From NCBI RefSeq assembly GCF_023617305.1, contig NZ_CP081485.1:527001-591000 (forward strand): DNA of 64,000 nt, read 5' to 3'. The stretch comes from Methanobrevibacter sp. TLL-48-HuF1. Its GTDB lineage: Archaea; Methanobacteriota; Methanobacteria; Methanobacteriales; Methanobacteriaceae. The position numbers and the translations under genes are program-made. Under the pieces are notes generated by a model. That model was given only the letters and a program-made list of their open reading frames with translations. It did no database searches and was not told the origin of the DNA. Positions 1 to 9,532 of this stretch are shown piece after piece; position 1 is the first letter of the stretch, and every line of letters begins with the position of its first letter.

Positions 1-702
1 TCCATTCAACTAAAGAATTAAATTTAGGATTAGTATCATTAACTAATTTTTCAATAGCCAAATCAGCGCATACATCAATATCAATAGAATTATTATCATA
101 GTTATTACTTAAATTCCAATCATATTCATTTCCAGACACATTAGCCACATTCATTATTTTTCCAGTTTTATTAACTAACGTTACAATATCGATAGAAATA
201 GATTTGCCACTTTCTAAAGTTCCAATATTCCATAAACCAGATTTTACATCATAATTTCCAGTACTGGAAAGATAAATCAAATCTCTAGAAAGCAGATCAC
301 AAACAATAACATCTGTAGCTTTATCAGGACCATTATTAGTAACTCTTAAAGTCCATTTAACTAAAGAATTGAATTTAGGATTAGTATCATTAACTAATTT
401 TTCAATAGCTAAATCTGCTGATGGATTAACATTAAGACCTGCTGAATCATTATTGTTTTTTAAATTCCAATCATATTCGTTTCCAGACACACTAGCTTCA
501 TTTATAAAAGTTCCCGTTTTATTAACTAAAGTTTTTATATTAATTGTTTTAGATTCACCGATGTTAAGAGATCCAATATTTAAAATACCTGTTTTTTTAT
601 TGTATTTTTCATCATCACAGTTCAAAATAATTAAACCATCAGGAATTAAGTCTTTTAATTTAATTCCAGTTCCAATATTAGGACCATTATTTGTAATCTT
701 TA
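1..702 (-). repeat. Tandem DUF11-type repeats, 351-bp period
   Basis: The sequence at 1-70 recurs at 352-421 with few differences, giving a 351-bp (117-codon) in-frame period. Each unit translates with W-T-L-[RK]-[VI]-T-N-N-G-P at its start, V-S-G-N-E-Y-D-W-N-L near its end, and A-D-L-A-I-E-K-L-V-N at the junction. This is the pattern of DUF11/conserved-repeat domains that form stalks in archaeal surface proteins. A third unit boundary is visible near 703 (W-T-L-K-I-T-N-N-G-P). Confidence 0.85.
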
Positions 703-2674
703 ATGTCCATATTACCACATCCCCATAATTAGCATCAATCAAATTAGAACTTTTATTTACTTGAAGATCCGCTTTAGGATAAACACTGAAATAGGTAACA
801 TTTGTAATATATTTGTAGTAAGTATCTTCAAAATGGGTTGCACTAACTTTATATTTTCCAGGCTTTAAATTTTCCAGGACATTTGAAACATAACCTTTAA
901 AATCAGATTTTAAAGTTTTATTAAATATTACAGACCCGTCTTCATAAGTTACAGTTAATAAAACATCCATATTATATTCCCTACTGTCCTGATATAATTT
1001 TCCATTATCTACAGCTCCTAAAATAGGAGTTTCACCATTTACTTTAATTTTATCCTGTTTTGCATTATTATAAATTGCATTTGAAACAAATAAATCATTA
1101 TATTTAGCTATATTATTTCCGCCAAATATAGTAGCTGAAATTTCACAATTTTCACCATAATAAATATTTTTAGCAGAAATTGGCAAAGCATAAACCCATG
1201 CTTGATTTTCTGCCATTGCATTATCTGAAATAACACAGTTTAAACCAGATTTATCATAATAAATAGCACTTCCATTTCTTGCTACATTGTTATTAAATGT
1301 ATTTTTATTAATAGTAGCTGCAGAACTATTTATATAAATAGCTCCACCTAACCCGTCATCTAATTTTTTAACATCAGGAATAGCTTCATTAGCTATAAAT
1401 GAAGAATCTACAACAGTTGTTTTATATCCATTAATATAAACCGCACCGCCATTTACATTAGCTATGTTCTTATTAAAATCAACGTCATCAATAGTGACTG
1501 TTTTAGCTATAATATTAACAGCGCCACCATTTACTGATGCAACATTTTTATTAAATGTAGATTTTTGAATTTCAATATTTTTACCTTTTAATTGAACAGC
1601 ACCACCATAAGGAGCATTATTTTGCTCAAAATTACAGTTAGCCACTTTTAAATTCATATCCATATCTATATAACCTGTACTTAATGCACCACCATAAAGT
1701 TTTGCAGAGTTGTTTATAAAAAAACAATCCTTAATATTACCTGATGCATGATAAGTTAATGCTCCACCCTGATCTGCAGAGTTATTAATAAATTTACAAT
1801 TTTGATAAGTTATTCCCGCTCTAACACAACCTGCTCCACCATGAGAGTTATTTAAATTATGTGCAATGGCTTCATTGTTAATAAAATTACAATTTACAAC
1901 ATTAGAATAAATATTGTATTCATCACGACCAATTTGAATCGCACCACCATATGATTTATGATTAGTGATTGGTTTGACTTTATTAGATACGAAATTACAA
2001 TCCCTAACCTGAGTATTATTTCCATAAACACCAATAGCTCCTGCTGCCACTTGTGCAAAGTTATTTGTAAAATTACAGTTTCTTATAATTAAATTTTCAC
2101 CTTCTTCAGGATATTTACCGCTATTATCAAAAATTGAAAGTACATAAATTGCACCTCCAGCATAATCTGCATAATTATTTTCAAAAACTGAATTTTCAAT
2201 AGTTACATCCTTACCAAGAATAACCATCGCACCACCATGACCTGACATCCCATTTATAAATTTTAAATTACTTATTTGGCAATTTGAACCTGTTTTTTGA
2301 ATTGAAAAAATACAAGAAATATTTTTTCCATCTAAAACAGCATTTGAACCTCCTACAATCTTAATATTTTTATTTACATAAACAACAGCATCATTATTTT
2401 GGGCACTATAATATCCATTTAAATGAATTGTTCCACCATCATCTACATTATCAATTGCTTTTTGAATATCACTAAATTTACCTCCATTTACAGTTATTTC
2501 ACTACCCTGTACTATGTCATTTTGAGAATTTTCTAAATTATCTTTGGATACACTTACTTCCTGAGCTTCCAAAGTTTCATTTAAATCAGCACTAAAAGCT
2601 GTGCCTAAAGTTGCTAAAAATAAAACTAATAAAAGCATAGAAATAAGAAAATTCTTTTGTTTGCTTTTAAACAT
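1..2674 (-). CDS. Adhesin-like surface protein, N-terminal 891 codons (C-terminus outside window)
   Basis: The frame is open from an ATG at 2674 to the window edge with no stop, so the gene is cut by the window. AGGAGA sits 6 bases upstream of the ATG. The protein begins with a lysine-containing n-region and a hydrophobic stretch ending in TAFSA, a secretion signal. It continues with an Asn-rich region of repeated strands of the form 'I.N..F.NN.A..GGAI', typical of right-handed beta-helix (pectin-lyase-like) adhesins (roughly 2520 down to 1050). An Ig-like segment follows (about 1050-715) and then tandem DUF11-type repeats. Methanobrevibacter carries many such adhesin-like proteins, thought to mediate contact with partner microbes or host surfaces. 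The ligand is unknown. Membrane or wall anchoring would be in the missing part. Confidence 0.9.
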   Translation of the reverse strand, partial: MFKSKQKNFLISMLLLVLFLATLGTAFSADLNETLEAQEVSVSKDNLENSQNDIVQGSEITVNGGKFSDIQKAIDNVDDGGTIHLNGYYSAQNNDAVVYVNKNIKIVGGSNAVLDGKNISCIFSIQKTGSNCQISNLKFINGMSGHGGAMVILGKDVTIENSVFENNYADYAGGAIYVLSIFDNSGKYPEEGENLIIRNCNFTNNFAQVAAGAIGVYGNNTQVRDCNFVSNKVKPITNHKSYGGAIQIGRDEYNIYSNVVNCNFINNEAIAHNLNNSHGGAGCVRAGITYQNCKFINNSADQGGALTYHASGNIKDCFFINNSAKLYGGALSTGYIDMDMNLKVANCNFEQNNAPYGGAVQLKGKNIEIQKSTFNKNVASVNGGAVNIIAKTVTIDDVDFNKNIANVNGGAVYINGYKTTVVDSSFIANEAIPDVKKLDDGLGGAIYINSSAATINKNTFNNNVARNGSAIYYDKSGLNCVISDNAMAENQAWVYALPISAKNIYYGENCEISATIFGGNNIAKYNDLFVSNAIYNNAKQDKIKVNGETPILGAVDNGKLYQDSREYNMDVLLTVTYEDGSVIFNKTLKSDFKGYVSNVLENLKPGKYKVSATHFEDTYYKYITNVTYFSVYPKADLQVNKSSNLIDANYGDVVIWTLKITNNGPNIGTGIKLKDLIPDGLIILNCDDEKYNKKTGILNIGSLNIGESKTINIKTLVNKTGTFINEASVSGNEYDWNLKNNNDSAGLNVNPSADLAIEKLVNDTNPKFNSLVKWTLRVTNNGPDKATDVIVCDLLSRDLIYLSSTGNYDVKSGLWNIGTLESGKSISIDIVTLVNKTGKIMNVANVSGNEYDWNLSNNYDNNSIDIDVCADLAIEKLVNDTNPKFNSLVEW

Positions 2675-3121
2675 TATAAATCTCCTATTTTGAGGACATT
2701 TTTAACTACCATTAATTAACCTAAATTAGCTATTAATTAGCAATTAAACTTTTTATTTTAGTATAAAACTTGAAAATAACAATTCTTAAATATGAAATTT
2801 GAAAATAAACCGTAAATTAATATTTAACTATCAAATTAGCTAACTAAAACCAAATATTTTAAAATTAAATACTTAGCTATAATCTACAAATTTATTTCAA
2901 CTTGATACAAGCAATGTTATTTTTCAAAATAACTACAATATAGAACTTAAAATAAAAGATAATCGTTTTAAATCCTCAAAAATCTTATTAAACTTTAAAT
3001 TATTTAAATTTTTTCTAATAAATTAATAAAAATTAATAAAATCAAAAAATAATCCATTTAAACAATAATTTAATATTATACTATAAAAAAATTATTATAT
3101 CATAAAAATTGAAATAAAATT
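2675..3121. other. Intergenic AT-rich region between divergent surface-protein genes
   Basis: About 450 bases of very AT-rich sequence separate two divergently transcribed genes for secreted proteins, so promoters for both must lie here. I see no open frame with a ribosome binding site and no structured RNA. TATA-like runs are too frequent to pick one. Confidence 0.5.
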
Positions 3122-4252
3122 ATGAAAAAACAAATTGCAATTATCCTATTAGCTATTTTATTATTAGCTAGTGTAATTCAAGATGTATCTGCAACTACCA
3201 CTGTTTTTCTAACATCCGATAACATAATGGGTACAAATGATGATGTAGGAATGCTTAATTCCATAAAAACCTATATTGAAAAAATCAGCAATGGAGAAAT
3301 TAATGTAATTGTAGATAGTCAGTCTCCAGGACCTGGAGAAGGAACAAGAGCTATTGAAGCTGATTCAAATGTTAGTGTAGTGTTTGCTGCTGTAGATCCA
3401 GGTAATTTTTTAGTTTTAAATAAATATTCCACAGCCACTACAGACAAACAGATAATATTTGTCAATACTGGAGATTATGATTTAGATACTGCAAAATCCT
3501 TAAGAAGAGCATGGGACGATAACTACTCAAAAACAATTTTTGCAGGAATTAATAACCCCGGAACATTTCTTAATGATGGAGGAATCAGCTATATCCAGCC
3601 ATTGAAAGAATATCCTGATGCAGGTTCTGACGGCATTATAAATCAGAATAATGATGATGTAAACAAATATATTGCCAGAGAGATTGTTAATAATATAAAT
3701 AACTACAACAGCACCAAACATTATGACAATAATTTAGTAATAACTCATAAATTAGCTCCTTCAAATATGGCTCATGCTAGTCAAAGTCTTTTAGAAAGCA
3801 ACGACAATGAAATGAATGGAACTTACAACTCTTATTCAGCCCCACAACTGTTATATTTAACCAGTACTTATTTAAATGGAAACGGATTAGAAAATCCTGA
3901 AGATTATGAAGCTCCAGATTCTCCATTGAAATACTCCATTTTAACCAAGGATTCCTATTCAATTTATGATTATATAAAAATGGGTGGAATTGTTAAAAAT
4001 TACATGGATGAAAACGGACAGGCTCCAGATTACATAAATTACGAAGGTGCATATATTAGCTATTACGATTTACAGTACAATTTTGCTAAAATAACTGCAA
4101 ATCATACTGACGGATCACATATGGATTTTAACAGAGAATACCATTTTGATAAAGTTAATGACAGCATTTTATTAACTATATTGCCAATTGTATTGATTAT
4201 TTTAGTTATTATGTTTATTTATATGATTTTTAAAAGGTTATTACGCAGATAA
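3122..4252 (+). CDS. Secreted membrane-anchored protein with a pseudomurein-binding-type repeat
   Basis: A 376-residue protein with a signal peptide (residues 1-24, ending VSA) and a C-terminal membrane helix (about 347-368) followed by a basic KRLLRR tail, so most of it lies outside the cell. Residues about 278-325 match the pseudomurein-binding repeat pattern: Y-I-K-M, then V-K-N-Y, N-G-x-A-P-D-Y-I, and I-S-Y-Y-D. The N-terminal 250 residues are a domain I do not recognise. The family occurs in pseudomurein-walled methanogens, where such repeats hold enzymes or adhesins at the wall. An enzymatic role is possible but no catalytic motif is evident. AT-rich T-runs follow the stop codon. Confidence 0.75.
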   Translation: MKKQIAIILLAILLLASVIQDVSATTTVFLTSDNIMGTNDDVGMLNSIKTYIEKISNGEINVIVDSQSPGPGEGTRAIEADSNVSVVFAAVDPGNFLVLNKYSTATTDKQIIFVNTGDYDLDTAKSLRRAWDDNYSKTIFAGINNPGTFLNDGGISYIQPLKEYPDAGSDGIINQNNDDVNKYIAREIVNNINNYNSTKHYDNNLVITHKLAPSNMAHASQSLLESNDNEMNGTYNSYSAPQLLYLTSTYLNGNGLENPEDYEAPDSPLKYSILTKDSYSIYDYIKMGGIVKNYMDENGQAPDYINYEGAYISYYDLQYNFAKITANHTDGSHMDFNREYHFDKVNDSILLTILPIVLIILVIMFIYMIFKRLLRR

Positions 4253-4319
4253 AATTAAATTAACCTTTTTTATTTTTTTATTTTGAAATTAAAAATGTTG
4301 TAATTTCCAATTATTGTTA

Positions 4320-4334
4320 TGACAATTGTTGTCA
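4320..4334. promoter_or_regulatory. Candidate MarR operator, perfect 6-3-6 palindrome
   Basis: TGACAA-TTG-TTGTCA forms two perfect 6-base arms around a 3-base centre. It lies just upstream of a TATA-like TTTATATA (4344-4352) and about 70 bases before the MarR gene. Size and position fit an autoregulatory MarR site. Binding is inferred. Confidence 0.45.
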
Positions 4335-4403
4335 CACCAACTGTTTTATATAGTATGAAAGTATAATATTAAAACTGTAAATTTTCAAAATAAAATTTAT
4401 AAA

Positions 4404-4892
4404 ATGATTTTTATGAAATGTGACATTAACTTGTTTAAAAACGATGATATTAAATTTATTACATTTATTTCCATAATACACAGACAATATATGATATATT
4501 TAAATAATTATCTTAAAAAAGAAGGAATAACCGCATCACATGCACCTATACTTAGCTATTTATTATACAAAGACATATCCTGTCAAGAAGAAATTGGAAA
4601 TCATTTTAAAATAGATAAAGGAAGTATAGCCAGATCAATACAAAAACTACAAGAAAAACAATTTATTAACAAGGAAATAGATGAAAACAACAGAAGAAAA
4701 TACCAATTGTCTTTAACTGAAAAAGGCAGAGCAGTTGCTTTAAAAATCATGGATTTAAATAATGAATGGGAAAACCAAATATATTCAACCTGCAATACTG
4801 ATGAAAAGCAGATAGTTGAACTAATGAGGAAAATAACCATATCATCAATAAACATTCAAAAAAACACACAAAAGGAGGAAAAAAATGGCTGA
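4404..4892 (+). CDS. MarR-family transcriptional regulator
   Basis: A 162-residue winged-helix protein. It shows the MarR layout: N-terminal helix, HTH (S-C-Q-E-E-I-G-N-H-F-K-I-D-K-G-S-I-A-R-S-I), then the wing with E-N-N-R-R-K-Y-Q-L-S-L-T-E-K-G, and a C-terminal dimer helix. It overlaps the downstream MATE gene by 8 bases, so the two are co-transcribed. MarR regulators next to efflux pumps usually repress the pump until a toxic ligand binds, and that is the likely role here. Two in-frame ATGs (4404 and 4413) are possible starts and neither has a strong ribosome binding site. A palindrome at 4320-4334 is a candidate operator. Confidence 0.9.
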   Translation: MIFMKCDINLFKNDDIKFITFISIIHRQYMIYLNNYLKKEGITASHAPILSYLLYKDISCQEEIGNHFKIDKGSIARSIQKLQEKQFINKEIDENNRRKYQLSLTEKGRAVALKIMDLNNEWENQIYSTCNTDEKQIVELMRKITISSINIQKNTQKEEKNG

Positions 4893-6270
4893 TATGACCA
4901 AAGGAAAACATGCAAATATTGAATTAATAACTGGAGACCCTAAAAAAGCTATCAATAAATTAGCCTGGCCTATGATGCTATCAATGCTTCTTATAATGCT
5001 TTATAATTTAGCAGATAGTGTATGGGTATCAGGACTTGGAGCAGATGCTCTAGCAGCACTAGGTTTTATAACACCATTATTTATGATTATTGTCGGACTT
5101 GGAAACGGAATAGGTGCCGGTGCAAACTCATTAATTGCAAGAGCATTTGGAGCTAAAAAAGATGAATTAGCAAATAATGCAGCACTACACTCCGTTGTAT
5201 TAACTACAATCATAGGAATTGTAATACCAATAATATTACTTCCATTAATCCCAGAAATAGTTGTAATTATGGGAGGAGCTAGTGTTACTGACCTATGTAT
5301 GGATTACAGTGTAGTTACATTTGGATTATTAATAGTATTTTTATTCTCAGCTGTACTTTCATCAATATTAAGATCTGAAGGAGATGTAAACAGAGCTACA
5401 ATAGCAATAGCTATTACAGCAGTGTTAAATATCATTATTGACCCAATTTTCATATACTCATTAAATATGGGGATAGCAGGAGCTGCCTGGGCAACTGTAA
5501 TTTCTGCAGGAATATCCTGTATTGTAATGGCATACTGGATATGGGTTAAAAAAGACACATACATGAATTTAAGTTTTAATCAATTCAAAAAAAGTAAAGG
5601 AATTGTAATTGAAATCATGAAAGTAGCTATACCTTCTACTGCAGAACAGTTAATCATTTCAGGACTTACAATGGCAATAAATGCAATGCTTGTTATTGTT
5701 TCAACAACCACTGCAGTAGCAGTATATACTGCAAGTATGAGAATTGTATCCATGGCAATGATTCCATTAATGGGAATTGCTACTGCACTTTTAACAGTAG
5801 CTGGAGCAGCATACGGTGCTCGTAACTATGAAAAATTAAAAACCAGTTTCACATACAGTATTAAATTCGGATTAGTAATTTCATTGATTTTAGGAGCTCT
5901 AACATTTATCTTTGCACCGCAAATCGCATTGCTGTTCTCATATTCTGCAGCAACAGCATATCTCACATCCCAAATTGCATTTGCACTTAGAATATTCTGT
6001 TTCTTCTTAATATTCGTACCGTTCGGTATTGCAGGATCATTTGTATTCCAGGGAGTTGGAAAAGGAACATCCTCATTAATAATAACTATCGTAAGATCAT
6101 TATTTGCAGAAGTAGTCTTTGCATACCTATTTGGACTCGTATTAGGCTATGGAGAAATGGGTATCTTTGCAGGAGTAATTTTAGGAAGCTTCATAGGTTC
6201 AATGTTTGGTTACACATGGGCTAGATTATTCATTAAAAAACTTAAAATTAAATTTGGTCATGCTGACTAA
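4885..6270 (+). CDS. MATE-family multidrug efflux transporter
   Basis: A 461-residue integral membrane protein with about 12 helices in two homologous six-helix halves. The N-terminal region (G-D-P-x-K-A-I-N-K-L-A-W-P-M-M, then A-D-S-V-W-V-S-G-L-G-A-D-A-L-A-A) is typical of MATE antiporters of the NorM/DinF group. It would export cationic toxic compounds using a sodium or proton gradient. AAGGAGG lies 5-6 bases before the ATG, inside the 3' end of the overlapping MarR gene, which indicates translational coupling. Substrate unknown. Confidence 0.93.
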   Translation: MADMTKGKHANIELITGDPKKAINKLAWPMMLSMLLIMLYNLADSVWVSGLGADALAALGFITPLFMIIVGLGNGIGAGANSLIARAFGAKKDELANNAALHSVVLTTIIGIVIPIILLPLIPEIVVIMGGASVTDLCMDYSVVTFGLLIVFLFSAVLSSILRSEGDVNRATIAIAITAVLNIIIDPIFIYSLNMGIAGAAWATVISAGISCIVMAYWIWVKKDTYMNLSFNQFKKSKGIVIEIMKVAIPSTAEQLIISGLTMAINAMLVIVSTTTAVAVYTASMRIVSMAMIPLMGIATALLTVAGAAYGARNYEKLKTSFTYSIKFGLVISLILGALTFIFAPQIALLFSYSAATAYLTSQIAFALRIFCFFLIFVPFGIAGSFVFQGVGKGTSSLIITIVRSLFAEVVFAYLFGLVLGYGEMGIFAGVILGSFIGSMFGYTWARLFIKKLKIKFGHAD

Positions 6271-6443
6271 ATTTAATTTCTTTTCTTATTTTAAAAATTT
6301 ATAAAACATACATACATCTATTTTCAGTTAAATTAACCTACCTTAATATTCTTAAAATCATTTCATAACATGTTCCCATTATACTTAAGTAATATTCAAC
6401 TCCAACAGCACCTTTCAAATACAAATCATCATTAATTTATTAT

Positions 6444-6824
6444 TTAATATTTGAATAACTCCCCAATTAACCCCATCTTCCACAAAAGAACTAACAAAAA
6501 TAAAATATACAATGATTCAACAGCAAATATAAGATTACTTTCCCATGAACCTAAATGCCCCCTAAAATCCTTTTCGGCACGAAGACAATTCTCATAAATC
6601 CCTGAAAAAATCCCCAATACCATACCAAAAATTATTAAAGCACCAAGAAACATTAACTTTGAAAACCCATAATAAAAAACCAAAACACATGCTCCAACAA
6701 TCAAAAAAATAAATGAAAGACTATTGAAAACATAATACCTAAACATGATATTTTTAACTCTTTCCTGATAACTTAAAGAACGCCTTCTAGAAACTAAAAT
6801 CCTAAAAAAATCCCTAAAATTCAT
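6444..6824 (-). CDS. Small membrane protein, tandem paralogue A
   Basis: About 126 residues from the ATG at 6824, which has GGTG 8 bases upstream and aligns with the start of the neighbouring paralogue. A longer frame from 6851 is less likely. The N-terminus M-N-F-R-D-F-F-R-I-L and the following S-L-S-Y motif recur in the gene at 6892-7260. Three or four hydrophobic helices are visible with a polar loop containing E-K-D-F-R-G. I do not recognise the family. It forms a tandem duplicate pair with the next gene and no function can be inferred. Confidence 0.65.
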   Translation of the reverse strand: MNFRDFFRILVSRRRSLSYQERVKNIMFRYYVFNSLSFIFLIVGACVLVFYYGFSKLMFLGALIIFGMVLGIFSGIYENCLRAEKDFRGHLGSWESNLIFAVESLYILFLLVLLWKMGLIGELFKY

Positions 6825-6891
6825 AAAATACACACCCACACAACAATACACCTAAAAACAAATACTAAAACTCACACAAAAAATATAAAAC

Positions 6892-7260
6892 TTATCTCCC
6901 ATAATTTAACTTCATCATCACAATAATAAAAATAAACAATAAAACGTAAATTATATAAACAATTGAAATAATTTTATCCATTTTGTTTAAATATTCTCCA
7001 AAACCACATTTGTTACAGATATCCTCATTATATGTATCTGAAATTATCAAAAATATTATACCAAAAGTTATTAAAGCAAAATCAAGTATAAACTTTGAGG
7101 AATCATTATAAAAAATCAACACACAAATACTGGCAATCAAAAAAATAAACGAAAACCCCGCAAAAACAAAAAATTTAAATATGATATTCATATGTTTTTC
7201 AGGATAACTTAAAGAATCACGATTAGAAATTAAAATCCTAAAAAAATCCTTAAAATCCAC
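6892..7260 (-). CDS. Small membrane protein, tandem paralogue B
   Basis: A 122-residue protein starting at GTG 7260, with a GGGGGG run 5-6 bases upstream as ribosome binding site. It begins M-D-F-K-D-F-F-R-I-L-I-S and shares this start, the S-L-S-Y-P-E segment and the helix pattern with the downstream gene. The duplication is old enough that the C-terminal halves have diverged. Three membrane helices and a short loop with two Cys (C-N-K-C) are visible. Function unknown. Confidence 0.65.
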   Translation of the reverse strand: MDFKDFFRILISNRDSLSYPEKHMNIIFKFFVFAGFSFIFLIASICVLIFYNDSSKFILDFALITFGIIFLIISDTYNEDICNKCGFGEYLNKMDKIISIVYIIYVLLFIFIIVMMKLNYGR

Positions 7261-7509
7261 TTAATTCCCCCCCCAAGAACATAATAATTGAATAATATTA
7301 TATTTAATACACCAAATATAAATATTCTAAACAATATTTCAGAATAACCCCATGACCTAAAAAAAATAATAAAAATGAAATATAGCTATTTTTAAAGCAA
7401 AAACCCACAAACTTATATGAAAACTAAAAATCAATTTTTCTTTTTACAGCAAATAATAATTTAAAATTTAAATAATATCATCCAAATAAATAATAGTTAA
7501 GGTGAATAT

Positions 7510-8187
7510 ATGAAGATAGTCGTAGCAATTGGAGGATCAATTTTATTAAAAGAATATGACTGTAAAAAATTCCATGAATATAGTGAAATATTAAAATCAT
7601 TAGCTAGCGAACATGAAATATTCGTTGTTGTAGGTGGAGGAAAACCTGCTAGAGAATATATCGGAGTTGTTCGTGAACTTGGAGCTGGTGAAGCTCAGTG
7701 CGATGATATTGGAATTGAAGTTACAAGAATTAATGCTAAATTGTTATTATCTGCACTTGGAGATGCTGCTTATCAGAAAGTACCTCATAACTTCCAGGAA
7801 GCTTTGGAATACTCAGCTACCGGAAAAATAATTGTAATGGGCGGAACAGAACCTGCACACAGTACTGATGCAGTTTCAGCTATTTTAGCAGAATACATTC
7901 ATGCAGATAAACTGATTAATCTAACCTCTGTTGACGGAATGTATGACAAAGATCCGAACAAATATGAAGATGCTAAATTAATTAAAGAAATTACAGCTAG
8001 TGAAATGATAGAATTCATCAGCGGAAAAGACACCAAGGCCGGAACCTATGAATTCTTTGATATGACTGCAATCCAAATGATTAAAAGATCATCTCTTGAA
8101 ACTGTAATAGCTAACGGTTATGATTCTGAAAACTTAATTAAAGCTATTAATGGTGAGGAAGTAGGAACCAAAGTTATCAGCAAATAA
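7510..8187 (+). CDS. pyrH: UMP kinase (archaeal PyrH type)
   Basis: A 225-residue amino-acid-kinase-fold protein that would phosphorylate UMP to UDP with ATP in pyrimidine nucleotide synthesis. The N-terminal G-G-S-I-L (8-12) and [11 protein letters not shown] loops bind phosphate. The segment [15 protein letters not shown] matches the nucleotide-binding region of UMP kinases, and the length is right for the archaeal form. AAGGTGA lies 4-5 bases before the ATG. It is followed after 12 bases by a TatD-like gene and probably heads a small operon running to 9531 or beyond. Confidence 0.92.
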   Translation: MKIVVAIGGSILLKEYDCKKFHEYSEILKSLASEHEIFVVVGGGKPAREYIGVVRELGAGEAQCDDIGIEVTRINAKLLLSALGDAAYQKVPHNFQEALEYSATGKIIVMGGTEPAHSTDAVSAILAEYIHADKLINLTSVDGMYDKDPNKYEDAKLIKEITASEMIEFISGKDTKAGTYEFFDMTAIQMIKRSSLETVIANGYDSENLIKAINGEEVGTKVISK

Positions 8188-8199
8188 ACAGGTGATTAA

Positions 8200-8991
8200 G
8201 TGGAAAATCTTATTGATATTGGCCTTAATTTAATGCATCCTTCTTTTAGAAAAAATAGAGAAATTATAATTGAAGATGCCATTGATGAAGGTGTTTCCAA
8301 ATTCATAATTACCGGAACCAATGTCAAAGCAAGTCAGATAGCTTGTGAATATGCATCTAATTATCCTGGAACTTTATACTCAACTTCCGGCGTTCATCCT
8401 CATGATGCAAAAACATGTGATGACAATACTCTTTCAGAACTGGAAAAAATAGCTGAAAATGATTGTGTTATAGCTATTGGAGAATGCGGTCTTGATTATA
8501 ACCGTGATTTTTCTCCAAGAGATGTTCAAAGAAAATGGTTTGAAAAACAGGTGGAATTAGCTGAAAATTTGGATATGCCTTTATTTTTACATGAAAGAGA
8601 GGCTCACAAAGATTTATATGATATTTTAAAAAAACATGAAGATGTTTGTGAAAAATCAGTAGTTCACTGTTTTACAGGAACCAAACAGGAAGCTCAAAAT
8701 TATATCGATTTAGGATGCTGCATTGGTGTTACCGGATGGATTTGTGATATGAAAAGAGGTGGTGACTTACAAGATGCTGTAAGTGTAATTCCAACCAACA
8801 AATTAATGATAGAAACAGATGCTCCATTTTTAATACCTAAAAACTTTGATAAAAAACCTAAAAGTAATAAAAATGAACCCAAATATTTGCCTCATATATT
8901 AAAAACAATTGCTCATTATAAAAACGATTATGATGTAGAAAAACTTGCAAAAGAAGTTACAAAAACTACTAAAGACTTTTTTAAAATATAA
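8200..8991 (+). CDS. TatD-family metal-dependent hydrolase (DNase)
   Basis: A 263-residue TIM-barrel hydrolase starting at GTG 8200, preceded by AGGTGAT. Family motifs are clear: I-D-I-G-L-N-L at the N-terminus, G-V-H-P-H-D, A-I-G-E-C-G-L-D-Y, P-L-F-L-H-E-R, V-V-H-C-F-T-G-T and I-E-T-D-A-P-F-L. TatD proteins are metal-dependent nucleases (3'-5' exonuclease activity in E. coli TatD). The sequence looks unusually close to the enterobacterial TatD subtype (I-G-E-C-G-L-D-[YF]-N-R, V-T-G-W-[IV]-C-D), which hints at transfer from bacteria. It lies 12 bases after pyrH and is probably co-transcribed with it. Confidence 0.9.
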   Translation: MENLIDIGLNLMHPSFRKNREIIIEDAIDEGVSKFIITGTNVKASQIACEYASNYPGTLYSTSGVHPHDAKTCDDNTLSELEKIAENDCVIAIGECGLDYNRDFSPRDVQRKWFEKQVELAENLDMPLFLHEREAHKDLYDILKKHEDVCEKSVVHCFTGTKQEAQNYIDLGCCIGVTGWICDMKRGGDLQDAVSVIPTNKLMIETDAPFLIPKNFDKKPKSNKNEPKYLPHILKTIAHYKNDYDVEKLAKEVTKTTKDFFKI

Positions 8992-9006
8992 AAATATGGT
9001 GATAAT

Positions 9007-9198
9007 ATGGCTGTAGAACCACATAAACATTGTCCAATTTGCGGAACCCCAATACCTTTAAACGAACTTGTATGCTCTCCAGACTGCCAAACAGTTTGGG
9101 ACCAAAGAATTAACCAACAAAAGAAAACAAGATATGCTCTAACTGGAGTTATCATTCTTTTCTTAGTTATTTGGGGAATAATGCAATTTATGAAATAA
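9007..9198 (+). CDS. DUF2116-type zinc-ribbon membrane protein
   Basis: A 63-residue protein. The N-terminal half carries a four-Cys zinc ribbon (H-C-P-I-C-G-T-P-I-P, then C-S-P-D-C-Q), and residues about 43-60 form a single membrane helix. This matches the small archaeal DUF2116 zinc-ribbon family, which has no known biochemical role. GGTGATAAT precedes the ATG. The stop codon is followed directly by the next gene. Confidence 0.82.
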   Translation: MAVEPHKHCPICGTPIPLNELVCSPDCQTVWDQRINQQKKTRYALTGVIILFLVIWGIMQFMK

Positions 9199-9207
9199 GT
9201 GATAAAA

Positions 9208-9531
9208 ATGATATTAACATCTGCAAACACACTGGAAAATAAAGAAATTATTGAATATAAAGGTTTAGTAACTGGAGAATCCTTAATTGGTGCTAACATT
9301 TATAAAGATTTATTTTCTGGTGTTCGTGATGTTGTAGGTGGAAGAACCTCAAGATATGAAGAAGAAATCCAAAAAGCTCGTGATATTGCACTGAAAAGTA
9401 TGGAAGAAAAAGCCGAATATTTAGGTGCAAATGCTATTATCGGATTGAAAATTTCTTATGATAACTTAGGCGGCACTATGGGAAATACAATTCTCGTAAC
9501 AGCTTATGGTACTGCTATAAAATACGAATAA
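9208..9531 (+). CDS. YbjQ/UPF0145-family protein
   Basis: A 107-residue YbjQ-like (UPF0145, so-called heavy-metal-binding) protein. Motifs: G-L-V-T-G-E-S, the loop with [12 protein letters not shown], helix A-R-D-I-A-L-K-S-M, and [10 protein letters not shown] followed by a final [10 protein letters not shown] chose ATG 9208 rather than the GTG at 9199 because the GTGAT at 9199 is itself a good ribosome binding site for 9208. The biochemical function of the family is unknown; homo-oligomeric rings are formed in bacteria. Confidence 0.88.
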   Translation: MILTSANTLENKEIIEYKGLVTGESLIGANIYKDLFSGVRDVVGGRTSRYEEEIQKARDIALKSMEEKAEYLGANAIIGLKISYDNLGGTMGNTILVTAYGTAIKYE

Positions 9532-9532
9532 C

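Noticed and set aside
369-728. 119-codon plus-strand frame
   Set aside because: Antisense to the adhesin repeats; the minus frame has signal peptide, ribosome binding site and repeat domains.
6330-6430. 28-codon minus-strand open stretch after the 6444 gene
   Set aside because: No start with a ribosome binding site and no recognisable similarity; too short to support.
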